Shown here piece after piece: positions 24,578 to 32,296 of a stretch of DNA of 39,788 nucleotides. Source of the DNA: Chloroflexota bacterium (lineage in GTDB: Bacteria; Chloroflexota; Anaerolineae; Aggregatilineales; Phototrophicaceae); NCBI GenBank assembly GCA_014338005.1, contig QUBZ01000034.1, forward strand, positions 1 to 39,788. The letters are read 5' to 3'. Every line of letters begins with the position of its first letter. Position 1 is the first letter of the stretch. The notes beneath the pieces are model-generated. The model made no database searches, was not told the origin of the DNA, and saw nothing but the letters and a program-made list of their open reading frames with translations. Made by a program: the position numbers and the translations under genes.

Positions 24578-25081
24578 ATGCCTGGTCAACAAATTGAATT
24601 AAATCCTGTAGATTTTATTACCGTCGGCACGATTGGCCCCAAAGGTCAGCGCATTTTCCATTTGCAGGGCGGCCAGGGAAAACAACTGGTTTCCCTCATC
24701 ATCGAAAAAGAGCAGGCCTGGGCTTTGAGCGAAGCGATCGGCGAAATGCTCGATGATCTGGATAAACGGTATCCGCCTGCCGAGCCGGCGGTTGAACCCG
24801 CCGGCGTGGATATGGATTTGCGCGAGCCTATCGAGCCGCTTTTCCGGGTGGCGCAGATGGGGCTGGGGTATGACGAAGACCGCGATATGGTCGTCCTGGT
24901 GGCCCAGGAGGCGATTGTCGTGGATGAAGAAACCGACCCCGACCTAATCGAGCCAGGCGTCGTCCGTATGTGGTGCAGCCGGGGACAGATGCGGCTGTTA
25001 AGCCGCCACGCCCTGGACGTGGTGAAGGCCGGACGCCCGGACCCTAAACAGAATGGACGGTTGATTTACTACTGGACATGA
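24578..25081 (+). CDS. DUF3090 family protein
   Basis: A 167-residue cytoplasmic protein without signal or membrane segments. Features typical of DUF3090 are the start (ELNPVDFITVGTIGPKGQRIFHL), the stretch QLVSLIIEKEQAWALSEAI and an acidic middle (VAQEAIVVDEETDPD), followed by MWCSRGQMRLLSRHALDVV near the C-terminus. Its biochemical role is unknown. It has an AAAGGCG ribosome site and overlaps the next gene by four bases (ATGA). Between a histidine phosphatase and a lipid-kinase-like protein, it might be a partner or substrate-presenting subunit; that is a guess. Confidence 0.85.
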   Translation: MPGQQIELNPVDFITVGTIGPKGQRIFHLQGGQGKQLVSLIIEKEQAWALSEAIGEMLDDLDKRYPPAEPAVEPAGVDMDLREPIEPLFRVAQMGLGYDEDRDMVVLVAQEAIVVDEETDPDLIEPGVVRMWCSRGQMRLLSRHALDVVKAGRPDPKQNGRLIYYWT

Positions 25082-25839
25082 GCGAACACGAAACACCACA
25101 AAAACCACCCTCGAAACCGGTCACGCTGGAACGGGTTGTGGAAGTGCTGGAAAAAGGCGACATTCACGCCGAACATGGCATCATGCGTTACAGTTCCAAC
25201 TACACGTTCCTTATTTCGGTCGCGCATGAGGGACTTATCCTGCCCTCGGTTTATAAACCGCAGCGAGGAGAGCGTCCGCTGTGGGACTTCCCGGAAGGCA
25301 CGCTCTGTTACCGGGAAGTGGCGGCCTTCCTCACCTCGCGGGAGTTGGGCTGGCAGTTGGTGCCGCCGACGGTGCTGCGGGAGGGGCCGCGCGGCCTGGG
25401 GTCGGTGCAGTTTTTCATCGAACACGACCCGGAGCTGAACTACTTCTCTTTCGACCCGATCATGATACCCCAACTGCGTGTTATGGCGGCCTTCGACTAC
25501 CTGGTCAACAACGCCGACCGCAAAGGCGGCCACTGTCTGGTGGACAGCCAGGGGCATCTGTGGGGTATAGATCATGGCATCACCTTTCACAACCAGCACA
25601 AACTGCGGACGGTGATCTGGGATTTTGCCGGCCAGCCGGTGCCGGATAACCTGCTGGCGGACGTTGACCGGCTGTGCGGCAAGCTGGATGACCTCAATTA
25701 TCCCTACCGCCGGGCGCTTCATGACCTGCTGTCCGAGGCCGAGATTCGGGCGTTTCAGTCGCGCGTGCGCCACCTGCTGCGGACGAAACGTTATCCGCAG
25801 CCGGGCAGCGGCCCCAATTACCCCTGGCCGCCGGTGTAA
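25078..25839 (+). CDS. SCO1664-type protein with PI3/4-kinase-like fold
   Basis: A 253-residue protein distantly related to phosphatidylinositol 3/4-kinases. Residues that fit a kinase core are SVYKPQRGERPLWDF near residue 58 (the Lys that holds ATP), NNADRKGGHCL near residue 143 (catalytic loop) and WGIDHGITFH near residue 162 (metal-binding Asp, in place of the DFG-like motif). The activity is not established; a small-molecule or protein kinase are both possible. Its start overlaps the DUF3090 stop. It is the last gene of the trio and converges with the iron alcohol dehydrogenase gene 22 bases away. Confidence 0.85.
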   Translation: MSEHETPQKPPSKPVTLERVVEVLEKGDIHAEHGIMRYSSNYTFLISVAHEGLILPSVYKPQRGERPLWDFPEGTLCYREVAAFLTSRELGWQLVPPTVLREGPRGLGSVQFFIEHDPELNYFSFDPIMIPQLRVMAAFDYLVNNADRKGGHCLVDSQGHLWGIDHGITFHNQHKLRTVIWDFAGQPVPDNLLADVDRLCGKLDDLNYPYRRALHDLLSEAEIRAFQSRVRHLLRTKRYPQPGSGPNYPWPPV

Positions 25840-25861
25840 AAGCGGCTCTACTTCTGTCCGG

Positions 25862-27016
25862 CTACAAAGCGGCTTCCAGGATGGCGGCCAGTTCTTCCGG
25901 CGTCAGCGTGATGGGGTTGCCCTTCATGCTGCTGGCGCGCGCCGATTTATCCACAATTTCAGGAAAATGTTCAGCCCGGATGCCAAAAGCGGACAGCGGC
26001 GGAATCGCCAGCGCCGCGCCCAGGTCGCGCGCCCAGGCCGCGCCGTCTTCGGCGGCAGCGTCGTCGCGCCCGGTCAGCAGGCGCGCCGCCTCGGTATACC
26101 GGCGCAGCGCCGGGCCATCTGGCTGGCGTTTTTTGAGCGCGTTAATGTTGGCCGCCATGACGTGCGGCAGCAGCGCGGCACAGGCGACACCATGTGGAAT
26201 GGGGAACATGCCCCCCAGCGGCCCGGCGAAACCATGCACCGCGCCCAGTTTGGCGTTTGCCAGCGCCAGCCCGCCGAACAGGCTGACCAGGCACATATCG
26301 GCGCGGGCTTCGGCATCGCTGCCGTTTTCGCAGGCGCGGCGCAGCGACCGCGCGGCGCGTTTCAGGCCGTCCGCGCACAGGGGGTCGGTCAGCGGGCTGG
26401 CGGCATGGGAGACAAACGGCTCCAGGCATTGGGTGAGCGCATCCATGCCGGTGCTGGCGGTGACGTTCGGCGGCAGGCTGTAGGTCAGTTCCGGGTCTAC
26501 CAGCGCCGCGCGGGGCAGCATCAGCGGGCTGCGGAGGCTGACCTTAACGCGGTGTTCGGTGGAGGCCAGCACGGCGTTGCGGGTGACTTCCGCGCCTGTC
26601 CCGGCGGTGGTTGGGATGGCGATATACGGCAGCGGCGGGGCGGCCAGAGTTTTGCCCGCGCCGATCACTTCCAGATAATCCAGCGGGTCGCCGGGATTCG
26701 TCACCAGCGCGGCGATGGCCTTGCCGGAGTCCAGCACGCTGCCGCCGCCGATGCCCAGCACCACATCGCAAGCCGCTGTGCGCGCCAGCGCCACGCCTTC
26801 CTGAATGCGCTCGACGGTGGGTTCTTCCAGAATCGGGAACACGTCGTAGGTCAGGCCGCTGGCCTGGAGCGCCTCGAACAGCCCGGCGGCGCGTTCCGGC
26901 GTGTCGGTCGTGACGACCAGCGCGCGTTTGCCCATCCGGGCGGCCAGCGGGCCGGCTTCGCGCATCACACCCGCCCCGAATAATATCTGCCCGGCGGTAG
27001 CGAATTCAAAAATCAT
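25862..27016 (-). CDS. Iron-containing alcohol dehydrogenase
   Basis: A 384-residue group III, metal-dependent alcohol dehydrogenase. The NAD(P) motif is GIGGGSVLDSGKAIA near residue 93, followed by PTTAGTGAEVTRNAV near residue 134. The metal-binding region is AVHGFAGPLGG and IPHGVACAALLPHV near residues 255-280. The family includes lactaldehyde reductase (FucO), 1,3-propanediol dehydrogenase and maleylacetate reductase. With a rhamnose locus 13 kb away, reduction of lactaldehyde to propanediol is conceivable but not shown. AGGAGAAG seven bases before the ATG fixes the start. It stands alone, divergent from the membrane-protein pair. Confidence 0.9.
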   Translation of the reverse strand: MIFEFATAGQILFGAGVMREAGPLAARMGKRALVVTTDTPERAAGLFEALQASGLTYDVFPILEEPTVERIQEGVALARTAACDVVLGIGGGSVLDSGKAIAALVTNPGDPLDYLEVIGAGKTLAAPPLPYIAIPTTAGTGAEVTRNAVLASTEHRVKVSLRSPLMLPRAALVDPELTYSLPPNVTASTGMDALTQCLEPFVSHAASPLTDPLCADGLKRAARSLRRACENGSDAEARADMCLVSLFGGLALANAKLGAVHGFAGPLGGMFPIPHGVACAALLPHVMAANINALKKRQPDGPALRRYTEAARLLTGRDDAAAEDGAAWARDLGAALAIPPLSAFGIRAEHFPEIVDKSARASSMKGNPITLTPEELAAILEAAL

Positions 27017-27195
27017 TGTATCTTCTCCTGAGTCGGCTGCTTTTTACCGGCGAGAGTTTAACATCAAACCGCCGCTCCCGGCAGGTTAGATGAGAATTGG
27101 ATTAAAGCGCCCGGCCAAAGCCGAACTTTTGGCCGCTTGCAGCGGTCTTTCTAAATAACCATCATGTGCAAATAATGATGTGTTTTTCCCTCAAT

Positions 27196-27226
27196 GCGAG
27201 TCCCGGCTCCCCCCGCCGGGACTCGC
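27196..27226. promoter_or_regulatory. Perfect GC-rich palindrome in the divergent control region
   Basis: Twelve-base perfect arms GCGAGTCCCGGC and GCCGGGACTCGC around a seven-base C-rich loop. Its right arm occupies the place where a -35 would be, 17 bases before the TATAAT at 27244. No T-run on either side, so it is not a plain terminator. It could be an operator or a dispersed hairpin. Confidence 0.55.
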
Positions 27227-27243
27227 GCCGATTCAGGGCGCGG

Positions 27244-27249
27244 TATAAT
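27244..27249 (+). promoter_or_regulatory. -10 box for the paralogous membrane-protein pair
   Basis: A perfect TATAAT on the plus strand, 36 bases before the ATG at 27285. The matching -35 position falls in a palindrome arm and does not resemble TTGACA. Confidence 0.5.
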
Positions 27250-27284
27250 AATGGGGCTGAACTACAACGTGCCAGAAGGATATT

Positions 27285-27662
27285 ATGCTTCGTTTTTTGG
27301 TTTCTCTCATCATCGGCCTGGTCGTCGGGCTGGGCATCGGCCTGTACCTGGGGTGGGTGCGCTTCCCGGTGGAGTTTGTGAACAGCCCCGCCAGCAGCCT
27401 GTCGCAGCGGTATAAAGACGATTTTATCGTTATGGTCGCTTCCGGCTATCTGAAGGATGGCGATCTGGGCGGGGCGGTCGAACGCCTGCGCCTGCTGGGG
27501 GTGGCGAATATCCCGGCTTTTGTGCAGGAAGTCACCGAGCGGTACATCAGCAATTCGCAGAACGCCGACGACATCAGCGTGCTGGTGGCGCTTTCCGAAA
27601 GCCTGGGCCGGCTGACGCCCATCATGCAGCCCTACCGGCGCATCACCGAAACGGGAGGCTAG
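27285..27662 (+). CDS. Membrane-anchored hypothetical protein, paralogue of its neighbour
   Basis: A 125-residue protein with one N-terminal membrane segment (residues 3-24, Gly-rich, LIIGLVVGLGIGLYLGWV) and a soluble helical domain (YKDDFIVMVASGYLKDGDLGGAVERLRLLG). No lipobox, and no clear cleavage site, so it is probably an anchored protein with the domain outside. I do not recognise the family. The layout of hydrophobic Gly-rich segment, Tyr-rich loop, VA-G-Y-D-DL-A-RL-L and QEV is repeated in the next gene, so the two are tandem paralogues. AAGGA lies in front of the ATG and the next gene begins directly after the stop. The periodic helix pattern resembles a TPR-like scaffold, but that is speculative. 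Confidence 0.8.
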   Translation: MLRFLVSLIIGLVVGLGIGLYLGWVRFPVEFVNSPASSLSQRYKDDFIVMVASGYLKDGDLGGAVERLRLLGVANIPAFVQEVTERYISNSQNADDISVLVALSESLGRLTPIMQPYRRITETGG

Positions 27663-28574
27663 ATGGGCGATTACGAAACCGAAACCGGCGTCCCCCGCCG
27701 CAGCAAATACCGCCGCCCGCGCCGCGAAATTTCCTGGGTCGGCCTGCTGATCGGCGTCGCGTTGGGGATCGGGGCGGGTTTGTTTTACGCCTGGGCGGTG
27801 GATACCCGCGTCGAATACGATACCGAACCCTGGCAGCTTAAACCGTCCGACCGCGCCCAGTATATCGCTGCCGTCGCGCTCGGTTTTTCTTACGACAGCG
27901 ATCTGAGCCGCGCCATTCAACGGCTGGTCGAACTGCGCCCGCAGGTAGACCCGATTCAGGAAGTGGCCGACGTGGCCTGCGACCTGGCGACCACCGGTTA
28001 TGCCAGCACCAGCAGCGGCCTGCGCGCCATCCGCAGCATGATGCAGTTTTACCGCCTGCAAGGGCGCTCCGGCTGTGCCGATTCGCTGATTCCGTTTGAA
28101 GACCAGGCCACGCCGCAGGTGGTGATTGACCTGCCCACGCCCACACCGCTGCCCCCGGCCAGCAAAACCCCCACGCCGGAAAGCGCCGTGCGGCCCTCGC
28201 CGACTCCGCCGCGCGTGATCGCCCCTACCGTCCAGCCGCAGAGCGATTATATCATCGCGGCCATCAACACCTTTTGCGCGACCGGCAGTTCCGGCGTGAT
28301 TGAGGTTTTTGTGCAGGACTTTAACGGCCAGGGGGTGCCGGGGCAGGCTGTGCGTGTGCGTTGGGATGAAGGCAGCGATACCTTCTTCACCGGGCTGAAG
28401 CCGGAGCGCGGCCCTGGTTATGCCGATTTCCAGATGGAGGCCGGCAAGGGGTATAGTGTCGAAATGCCGGGCCGCTCCGACCCAACTTCGCAGCCGCTGG
28501 TAGCCGCGCCGTGTGTGACCGAAGGCGGCGATTCGGCCATCAGCTCGTATCGTGTGTTTTTCCGCCCGGCGTAG
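27663..28574 (+). CDS. Membrane-anchored hypothetical protein with P/T-rich linker and C-terminal domain
   Basis: A 303-residue protein. After a basic start (RRSKYRRPRREI) comes a membrane segment near 25-45 (VGLLIGVALGIGAGLFYAWAV), then a helical domain like that of the preceding protein (YIAAVALGFSYDSDLSRAIQRL). A Pro/Thr-rich linker covers about 158-190 (TPTPLPPASKTPTPES type). The C-terminal domain, about 190-303, has two to three Cys and beta-type character (VRVRWDEGSDTFFTGL, GKGYSVEMPG), like a carboxypeptidase-regulatory or Ig-like fold. GGAGG with the TAG of the upstream gene precedes the ATG, so the two are coupled. Function unknown; probably a cell-surface assembly protein. Confidence 0.82.
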   Translation: MGDYETETGVPRRSKYRRPRREISWVGLLIGVALGIGAGLFYAWAVDTRVEYDTEPWQLKPSDRAQYIAAVALGFSYDSDLSRAIQRLVELRPQVDPIQEVADVACDLATTGYASTSSGLRAIRSMMQFYRLQGRSGCADSLIPFEDQATPQVVIDLPTPTPLPPASKTPTPESAVRPSPTPPRVIAPTVQPQSDYIIAAINTFCATGSSGVIEVFVQDFNGQGVPGQAVRVRWDEGSDTFFTGLKPERGPGYADFQMEAGKGYSVEMPGRSDPTSQPLVAAPCVTEGGDSAISSYRVFFRPA

Positions 28575-28596
28575 GCGGGTAGACCCCTCATCCCAA

Positions 28597-28644
28597 CCCT
28601 TCTCCCCTCAGGGGACATGCATCGCCGAACTTAGGGGAGAAGGG
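28597..28644. repeat. Inverted repeat in convergent spacer
   Basis: Twelve-base arms CCCTTCTCCCCT (28597-28608) and AGGGGAGAAGGG (28633-28644) around 24 bases. It sits after the stop codon of the P/T-rich protein and before the convergent glycosyltransferase. The flanking CCCTCATCCCAACCC is a form I recognise from dispersed intergenic palindromes in environmental bacterial genomes. No T-run; it may still act as a bidirectional transcription stop. Confidence 0.6.
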
Positions 28645-28708
28645 CTAAAAACCCAGGGTAACTGCATATTATGGCCGATTTGGGGGGCATAAAGGGTTAT
28701 GGTGGTTC

Positions 28709-28735
28709 GTAGGGCGCAAGGCATTGCGCCCCTAC
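28709..28735. repeat. Imperfect palindrome of the dispersed type
   Basis: GTAGGGCGCAA and TTGCGCCCCTAC pair with one bulged C. The outer sequence matches the style of the palindrome at 18870-18897. The spacer 28575-28803 is otherwise without genes. Confidence 0.5.
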
Positions 28736-28803
28736 CCGCGAAACGACTTTTATCGAGCGCCCGCTCTTGATGTTAAAAACCGAATGTCCCGGCAGCCTGG
28801 GCG

Positions 28804-30549
28804 TTAGTCCGCGCCGCTGGGAGACTGCACCGAGTCCCCGGCGACCCGGATGCCGCGCAGCCCGGCAAATGTATAGGCGAGCCGCCGGCGCATTTTAACC
28901 AGCGCCCGGCGTGGGGCGATAAACTGCACGCCGTACAGCGAGGCCTCCACAATGCCGCTGACCATGTACATAAAAAACAGCAGAATCCCGATATTGGTCA
29001 GCCGCGCGCCCAGGTCAACCGCCGGCATAAAAAACAGCGCGTTGACGATGGCGATGATGCCCACCAGCAGATAAAGGTACTGCGGCCAGATCATTTGACC
29101 GTAAAAACCGGCCTGCCGTGTTTTGCGCGTCACTTTGTAGCTCGGTTTTTTGTTCTTCGAGCGGATGGCAATCCAGAACGCTTTGGCATACGTCGGGCAG
29201 TGGCCGACCCAATACTGCCACATACGTTTGAAAAATTCGTGGAAGCCGCGCGCCAGCGAGGCGTAATACAGCACGCTGATGACCAGCCAGGGGAACAGCG
29301 CCGAACCTTCAATCGGCACAAATTGACCCGTCAGCAGCGACAGCAGCGGCGTGAGCATCAGCAGCGGCATAAAAAATGTCGAGGTAGTGTAAAACAACCC
29401 CAGTTCCAGGTATTGAAGCCGCTGGCGCGGTTTTAGCCCCGGCATGACCAGCGGATTTTTGAACAAAAACAGCCGCCAGGTGTCTACCGCCCACGTGCCG
29501 CGCTGCTTCAGCAGCCCTGGCAGGTCGTCCGGGGCCAGGCCGAGCGTCAGCACTTCGTTATGATAGGCGGAGCGCCAGCCCGCGCAGTGCAGAAAATACG
29601 AGGTCGTCAGGTCTTCCACCACGTTCCAGGTGGCATAACCGCCGATGGACTTAACCGCCTCGATGCGCCACAGCACGCCGCTGCCGCACGAGAAAGCCGC
29701 GCCGCTGCCGTTGCGCCCCGGTTGAATCACGTCGTAGAAGATGCGGTCGCGCACGCCGAACGGGTCGCCGGGCGGGGCAATCGCTTCTTTGGGCGTTTGC
29801 ACGAAGGCGATTTCCGGGTCGGTGAAGTAGCCGACTGTCTTCTTTAGGAAAGTGGAGTCAATTACCTCGTCGGCGTCCTGCGTCAAAATCAGCGCCGCCT
29901 GCGGGAAAAACTCCTCCAGGTGTTTCAGCGCAGAATTGAGGTTGCCGGCTTTGGCGTCCTTGCGCGCGCCGGGGTTGTAACCGATGCCGTGATATTCGGC
30001 CATACGCTGCACTTCTTCCCGGTGGCCGTCGTCAGAGATGAAGATATACAGCCGGTCTTGGGGGTAGTCCAGCTCTTTTAGCGACAGGGCGGTTTCTTCT
30101 AGGATGTCTACCGGCTCGCCATAGGTGGGGATGACCGCCGCCACGTAGGGCAGGTCATCCGGCAGCGCAGGCGCTTTCCGAACGTCTTTCGGCAGAGCCT
30201 GGTTGATGTAACTCACCACCATCACCGAATACGTGCCGGCGATGCCCAGGAAATGAATGAGCGCGACCGGCGAAAACTGCGTCACCAGCACCTCGAAGCT
30301 GTGCAGCAGGTAGCTTTGCCCGATGAATATCATCCACAGGCCGCTGATTCGCAGCGCCCACGTGCCGGAAAAAAGCCTGGGAAACCAGACTGCCAGCCCG
30401 AACAGCGCCATCAGGATAAAAATCGCCGGGCGCGGCCACAGGTACGGCCAAACCAGGGTGTTTAAATACCGCTGTAAAAAGAAGTTCGCTACAACGATTA
30501 CGATCACCGCGATAGTTATCAACGGATGTTTGCGTATCAGTTTTATCAT
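28804..30549 (-). CDS. Cellulose-synthase-like membrane glycosyltransferase (GT2)
   Basis: A 581-residue processive family 2 glycosyltransferase. Two to three membrane segments lie in residues 10-110. The cytoplasmic catalytic domain runs from about 130 to 370, with VIPTYGEP, SDDGHREEV, the metal motif TQDADE, the acceptor-side VVEDLTTS and QRGTWAVDTWR (the QxxRW-like site, here QRGTW). Four to five further membrane segments follow. Enzymes of this kind polymerise and export beta-glycans such as cellulose, glucomannan or hyaluronan-like chains; the product cannot be told. No PilZ domain or cellulose-synthase partners (BcsB, cellulase) are seen nearby. Its ATG overlaps the stop codon of the upstream GT39-type gene (ATGA), so both act together. 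Confidence 0.88.
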   Translation of the reverse strand: MIKLIRKHPLITIAVIVIVVANFFLQRYLNTLVWPYLWPRPAIFILMALFGLAVWFPRLFSGTWALRISGLWMIFIGQSYLLHSFEVLVTQFSPVALIHFLGIAGTYSVMVVSYINQALPKDVRKAPALPDDLPYVAAVIPTYGEPVDILEETALSLKELDYPQDRLYIFISDDGHREEVQRMAEYHGIGYNPGARKDAKAGNLNSALKHLEEFFPQAALILTQDADEVIDSTFLKKTVGYFTDPEIAFVQTPKEAIAPPGDPFGVRDRIFYDVIQPGRNGSGAAFSCGSGVLWRIEAVKSIGGYATWNVVEDLTTSYFLHCAGWRSAYHNEVLTLGLAPDDLPGLLKQRGTWAVDTWRLFLFKNPLVMPGLKPRQRLQYLELGLFYTTSTFFMPLLMLTPLLSLLTGQFVPIEGSALFPWLVISVLYYASLARGFHEFFKRMWQYWVGHCPTYAKAFWIAIRSKNKKPSYKVTRKTRQAGFYGQMIWPQYLYLLVGIIAIVNALFFMPAVDLGARLTNIGILLFFMYMVSGIVEASLYGVQFIAPRRALVKMRRRLAYTFAGLRGIRVAGDSVQSPSGAD

Positions 30550-32078
30550 CGCTGCACGCTTTCTACTGGTGGCAGGAAGACGCGAACCCGAATCGGATCA
30601 CCGTTGCCCAGTTCAACTGTCTGCTGGAAATCCTGCCAATATCCGGCGGCTTCCAGCACCGGCTCCAAAACCTGATTCATCTCCGGCGTGTAATAATCAT
30701 CCAGAACCACGTAATCTACGGCGCGTTCCAGGATTGCCAGTTTCATGGCATCCACGCCTTCAATTTCTTTGTATTTCATGTACCACGTGCTGAACCAGAT
30801 ATTACGGCTGCTCCAGATGTCGAAGTTGAAGGCGTATTCGTAAATGGCCGAGCCGGAAGCCAGCACCAGATCGTCCGGGCCGACGCCCTTCTGCCGCAGG
30901 TACTCGACGGCTCCGCTCACGTCCGGCCAGCCGTTCTGAAAGCTCCAGTTGCGGTCGAGGGAATAGTTAACGAACCAGATTAACCCGGCGACTGTCACGA
31001 CCGCCCCGAAAACGCGGCCACGCCCGGCGCGCTGCAAACGCGCCACCACCGCCGCGATGCCATTCCCGGCCAGGGGGGCCAGGAAGATGAGCGCGTAAAC
31101 GGCGTGTTTTTCCAGCGCGCGGAAATTTGACGAAACCAGGTGATAGGCGGGCAGCGCCAGCGCCGACAGCAAAACACCCGCCAGGGCCACAACCGTCAGC
31201 GCGCGCGCCATCCTGCCGGGGAAGCCGCCCAGCAGCCGCCGGGGAATAAACAGCAGGCCGAAACCGGCGGCCAGGATGGCCGGCCCGATTTCTTCGAGGA
31301 TCACACGCAAGACGACCAGACGATCTACTATGTCGGTCGAGTGTTTGCCGCTGAATACTTCGCCCAGGTCGAACAGGAAATACAGCACATAAGCGCCGAT
31401 CACCGCGATAACCACCGGCAGGAAACGACTCGCCAGCGGGCGAATGGGTTTACGCTGAGCGACGAACAGCAAGAAACCGATATAAACGAGAGTCGGCAGG
31501 TAGAGGATAGCGATATATTTGCCTAAAAAAGACAGGCTGAAGGTCGCCCCCGCCGCCAGCAGATAGGCCGTCTGGTGACGGGTGAGCGCGGCGGAGACGA
31601 TGCAGAACAGCGCAATCGCCAGGAACGGCAGCCCCATCACGTCGTAGGTGGCAAACTGGCCGACGCTGATGCTGGCCCCGGACAGGCCGAATAAGAGCAG
31701 CGCCCACAGCGCCGGTTTGATGCCGAACAGCTGCCGCGTGGTGATGAAAACGAACAGCGCCGCCGTCGTGCTGAGGATGGCGCTGAGGCCGCGCATCCCG
31801 ACGACGCCGGCGATGTTGTTGCTGAGCGCGGCGGCGGCGGGATAAAAATATGACCCGAACATCCAGGCCGAGGCGGCCTGAAAATCCTTCCCGGCCAGGA
31901 CTTCCCGTCCAACGGTGGCGTAAATCGCTTCGTCCACAAACAGGGAGTTGTAGTTCAGGTTGGTGACGCGCACGGCGAACGTCAAACCCAGCAGCAGCAC
32001 AGCCAACCCTACTTCCAGGCTGATGCGAGAGTGTACCTGTGGGATTGCCTGAAATTTTGTCTGCGCTATGCTCGCCAT
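30546..32078 (-). CDS. GT39/ArnT-like membrane glycosyltransferase
   Basis: A 510-residue GT-C-fold enzyme with about ten to twelve membrane segments. The first outside loop carries the catalytic acidic motif SLFVDEAIYA near residue 46, the mark of the PMT/ArnT/RgtA family, which moves sugars from polyprenyl phosphate to proteins or lipids on the outer face. The C-terminal domain (about 380-510) is soluble, with WSFQNGWPDVSGAVEYLR and LVLASGSAIYEYAF. It is the first gene of a two-gene operon with the cellulose-synthase-like enzyme. The spacer in front is unusually AT-rich and has short inverted repeats. Confidence 0.85.
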   Translation of the reverse strand: MASIAQTKFQAIPQVHSRISLEVGLAVLLLGLTFAVRVTNLNYNSLFVDEAIYATVGREVLAGKDFQAASAWMFGSYFYPAAAALSNNIAGVVGMRGLSAILSTTAALFVFITTRQLFGIKPALWALLLFGLSGASISVGQFATYDVMGLPFLAIALFCIVSAALTRHQTAYLLAAGATFSLSFLGKYIAILYLPTLVYIGFLLFVAQRKPIRPLASRFLPVVIAVIGAYVLYFLFDLGEVFSGKHSTDIVDRLVVLRVILEEIGPAILAAGFGLLFIPRRLLGGFPGRMARALTVVALAGVLLSALALPAYHLVSSNFRALEKHAVYALIFLAPLAGNGIAAVVARLQRAGRGRVFGAVVTVAGLIWFVNYSLDRNWSFQNGWPDVSGAVEYLRQKGVGPDDLVLASGSAIYEYAFNFDIWSSRNIWFSTWYMKYKEIEGVDAMKLAILERAVDYVVLDDYYTPEMNQVLEPVLEAAGYWQDFQQTVELGNGDPIRVRVFLPPVESVQR

Positions 32079-32296
32079 GACCGCTCACCGAATTTAATCT
32101 AGCGTATCCTAGTACGCCCGTCCTTACAGATGCCTTTCAAAAAATTAGACCAACCTTTGGGAAGGTTATAGATTGGGTGAAAACCGAGTGGGTTGTAAAA
32201 AGGTTCGTTGATTATTGTAGTGCGGTAAGAATTTTCTGATAAGGTTTATGAGCGTTTTCTTAATAAAACCTCATTCATCTTTCATGTAACAGGCGT
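32079..32296. other. AT-rich spacer with short inverted repeats
   Basis: This gene-free stretch is markedly richer in A and T than its surroundings. It holds AACCTT-TGGG-AAGGTT at 32152-32167 and GCGTA-N6-TACGC at 32102-32117, the latter 25 bases before the glycosyltransferase start and possibly an operator. I could not find a convincing paired -35/-10. The right end follows the stop codon of the lipoprotein gene. Confidence 0.4.

Noticed and set aside
25625..26983. Plus-strand open frame of 452 codons over the iron alcohol dehydrogenase
   Set aside because: It overlaps two real genes, and its Arg/Gln/His/Gly-rich product shows no family motif.
27196..27226. Rho-independent terminator
   Set aside because: The hairpin is perfect but no T-run follows on either strand, and it lies between divergent gene starts rather than after a gene.
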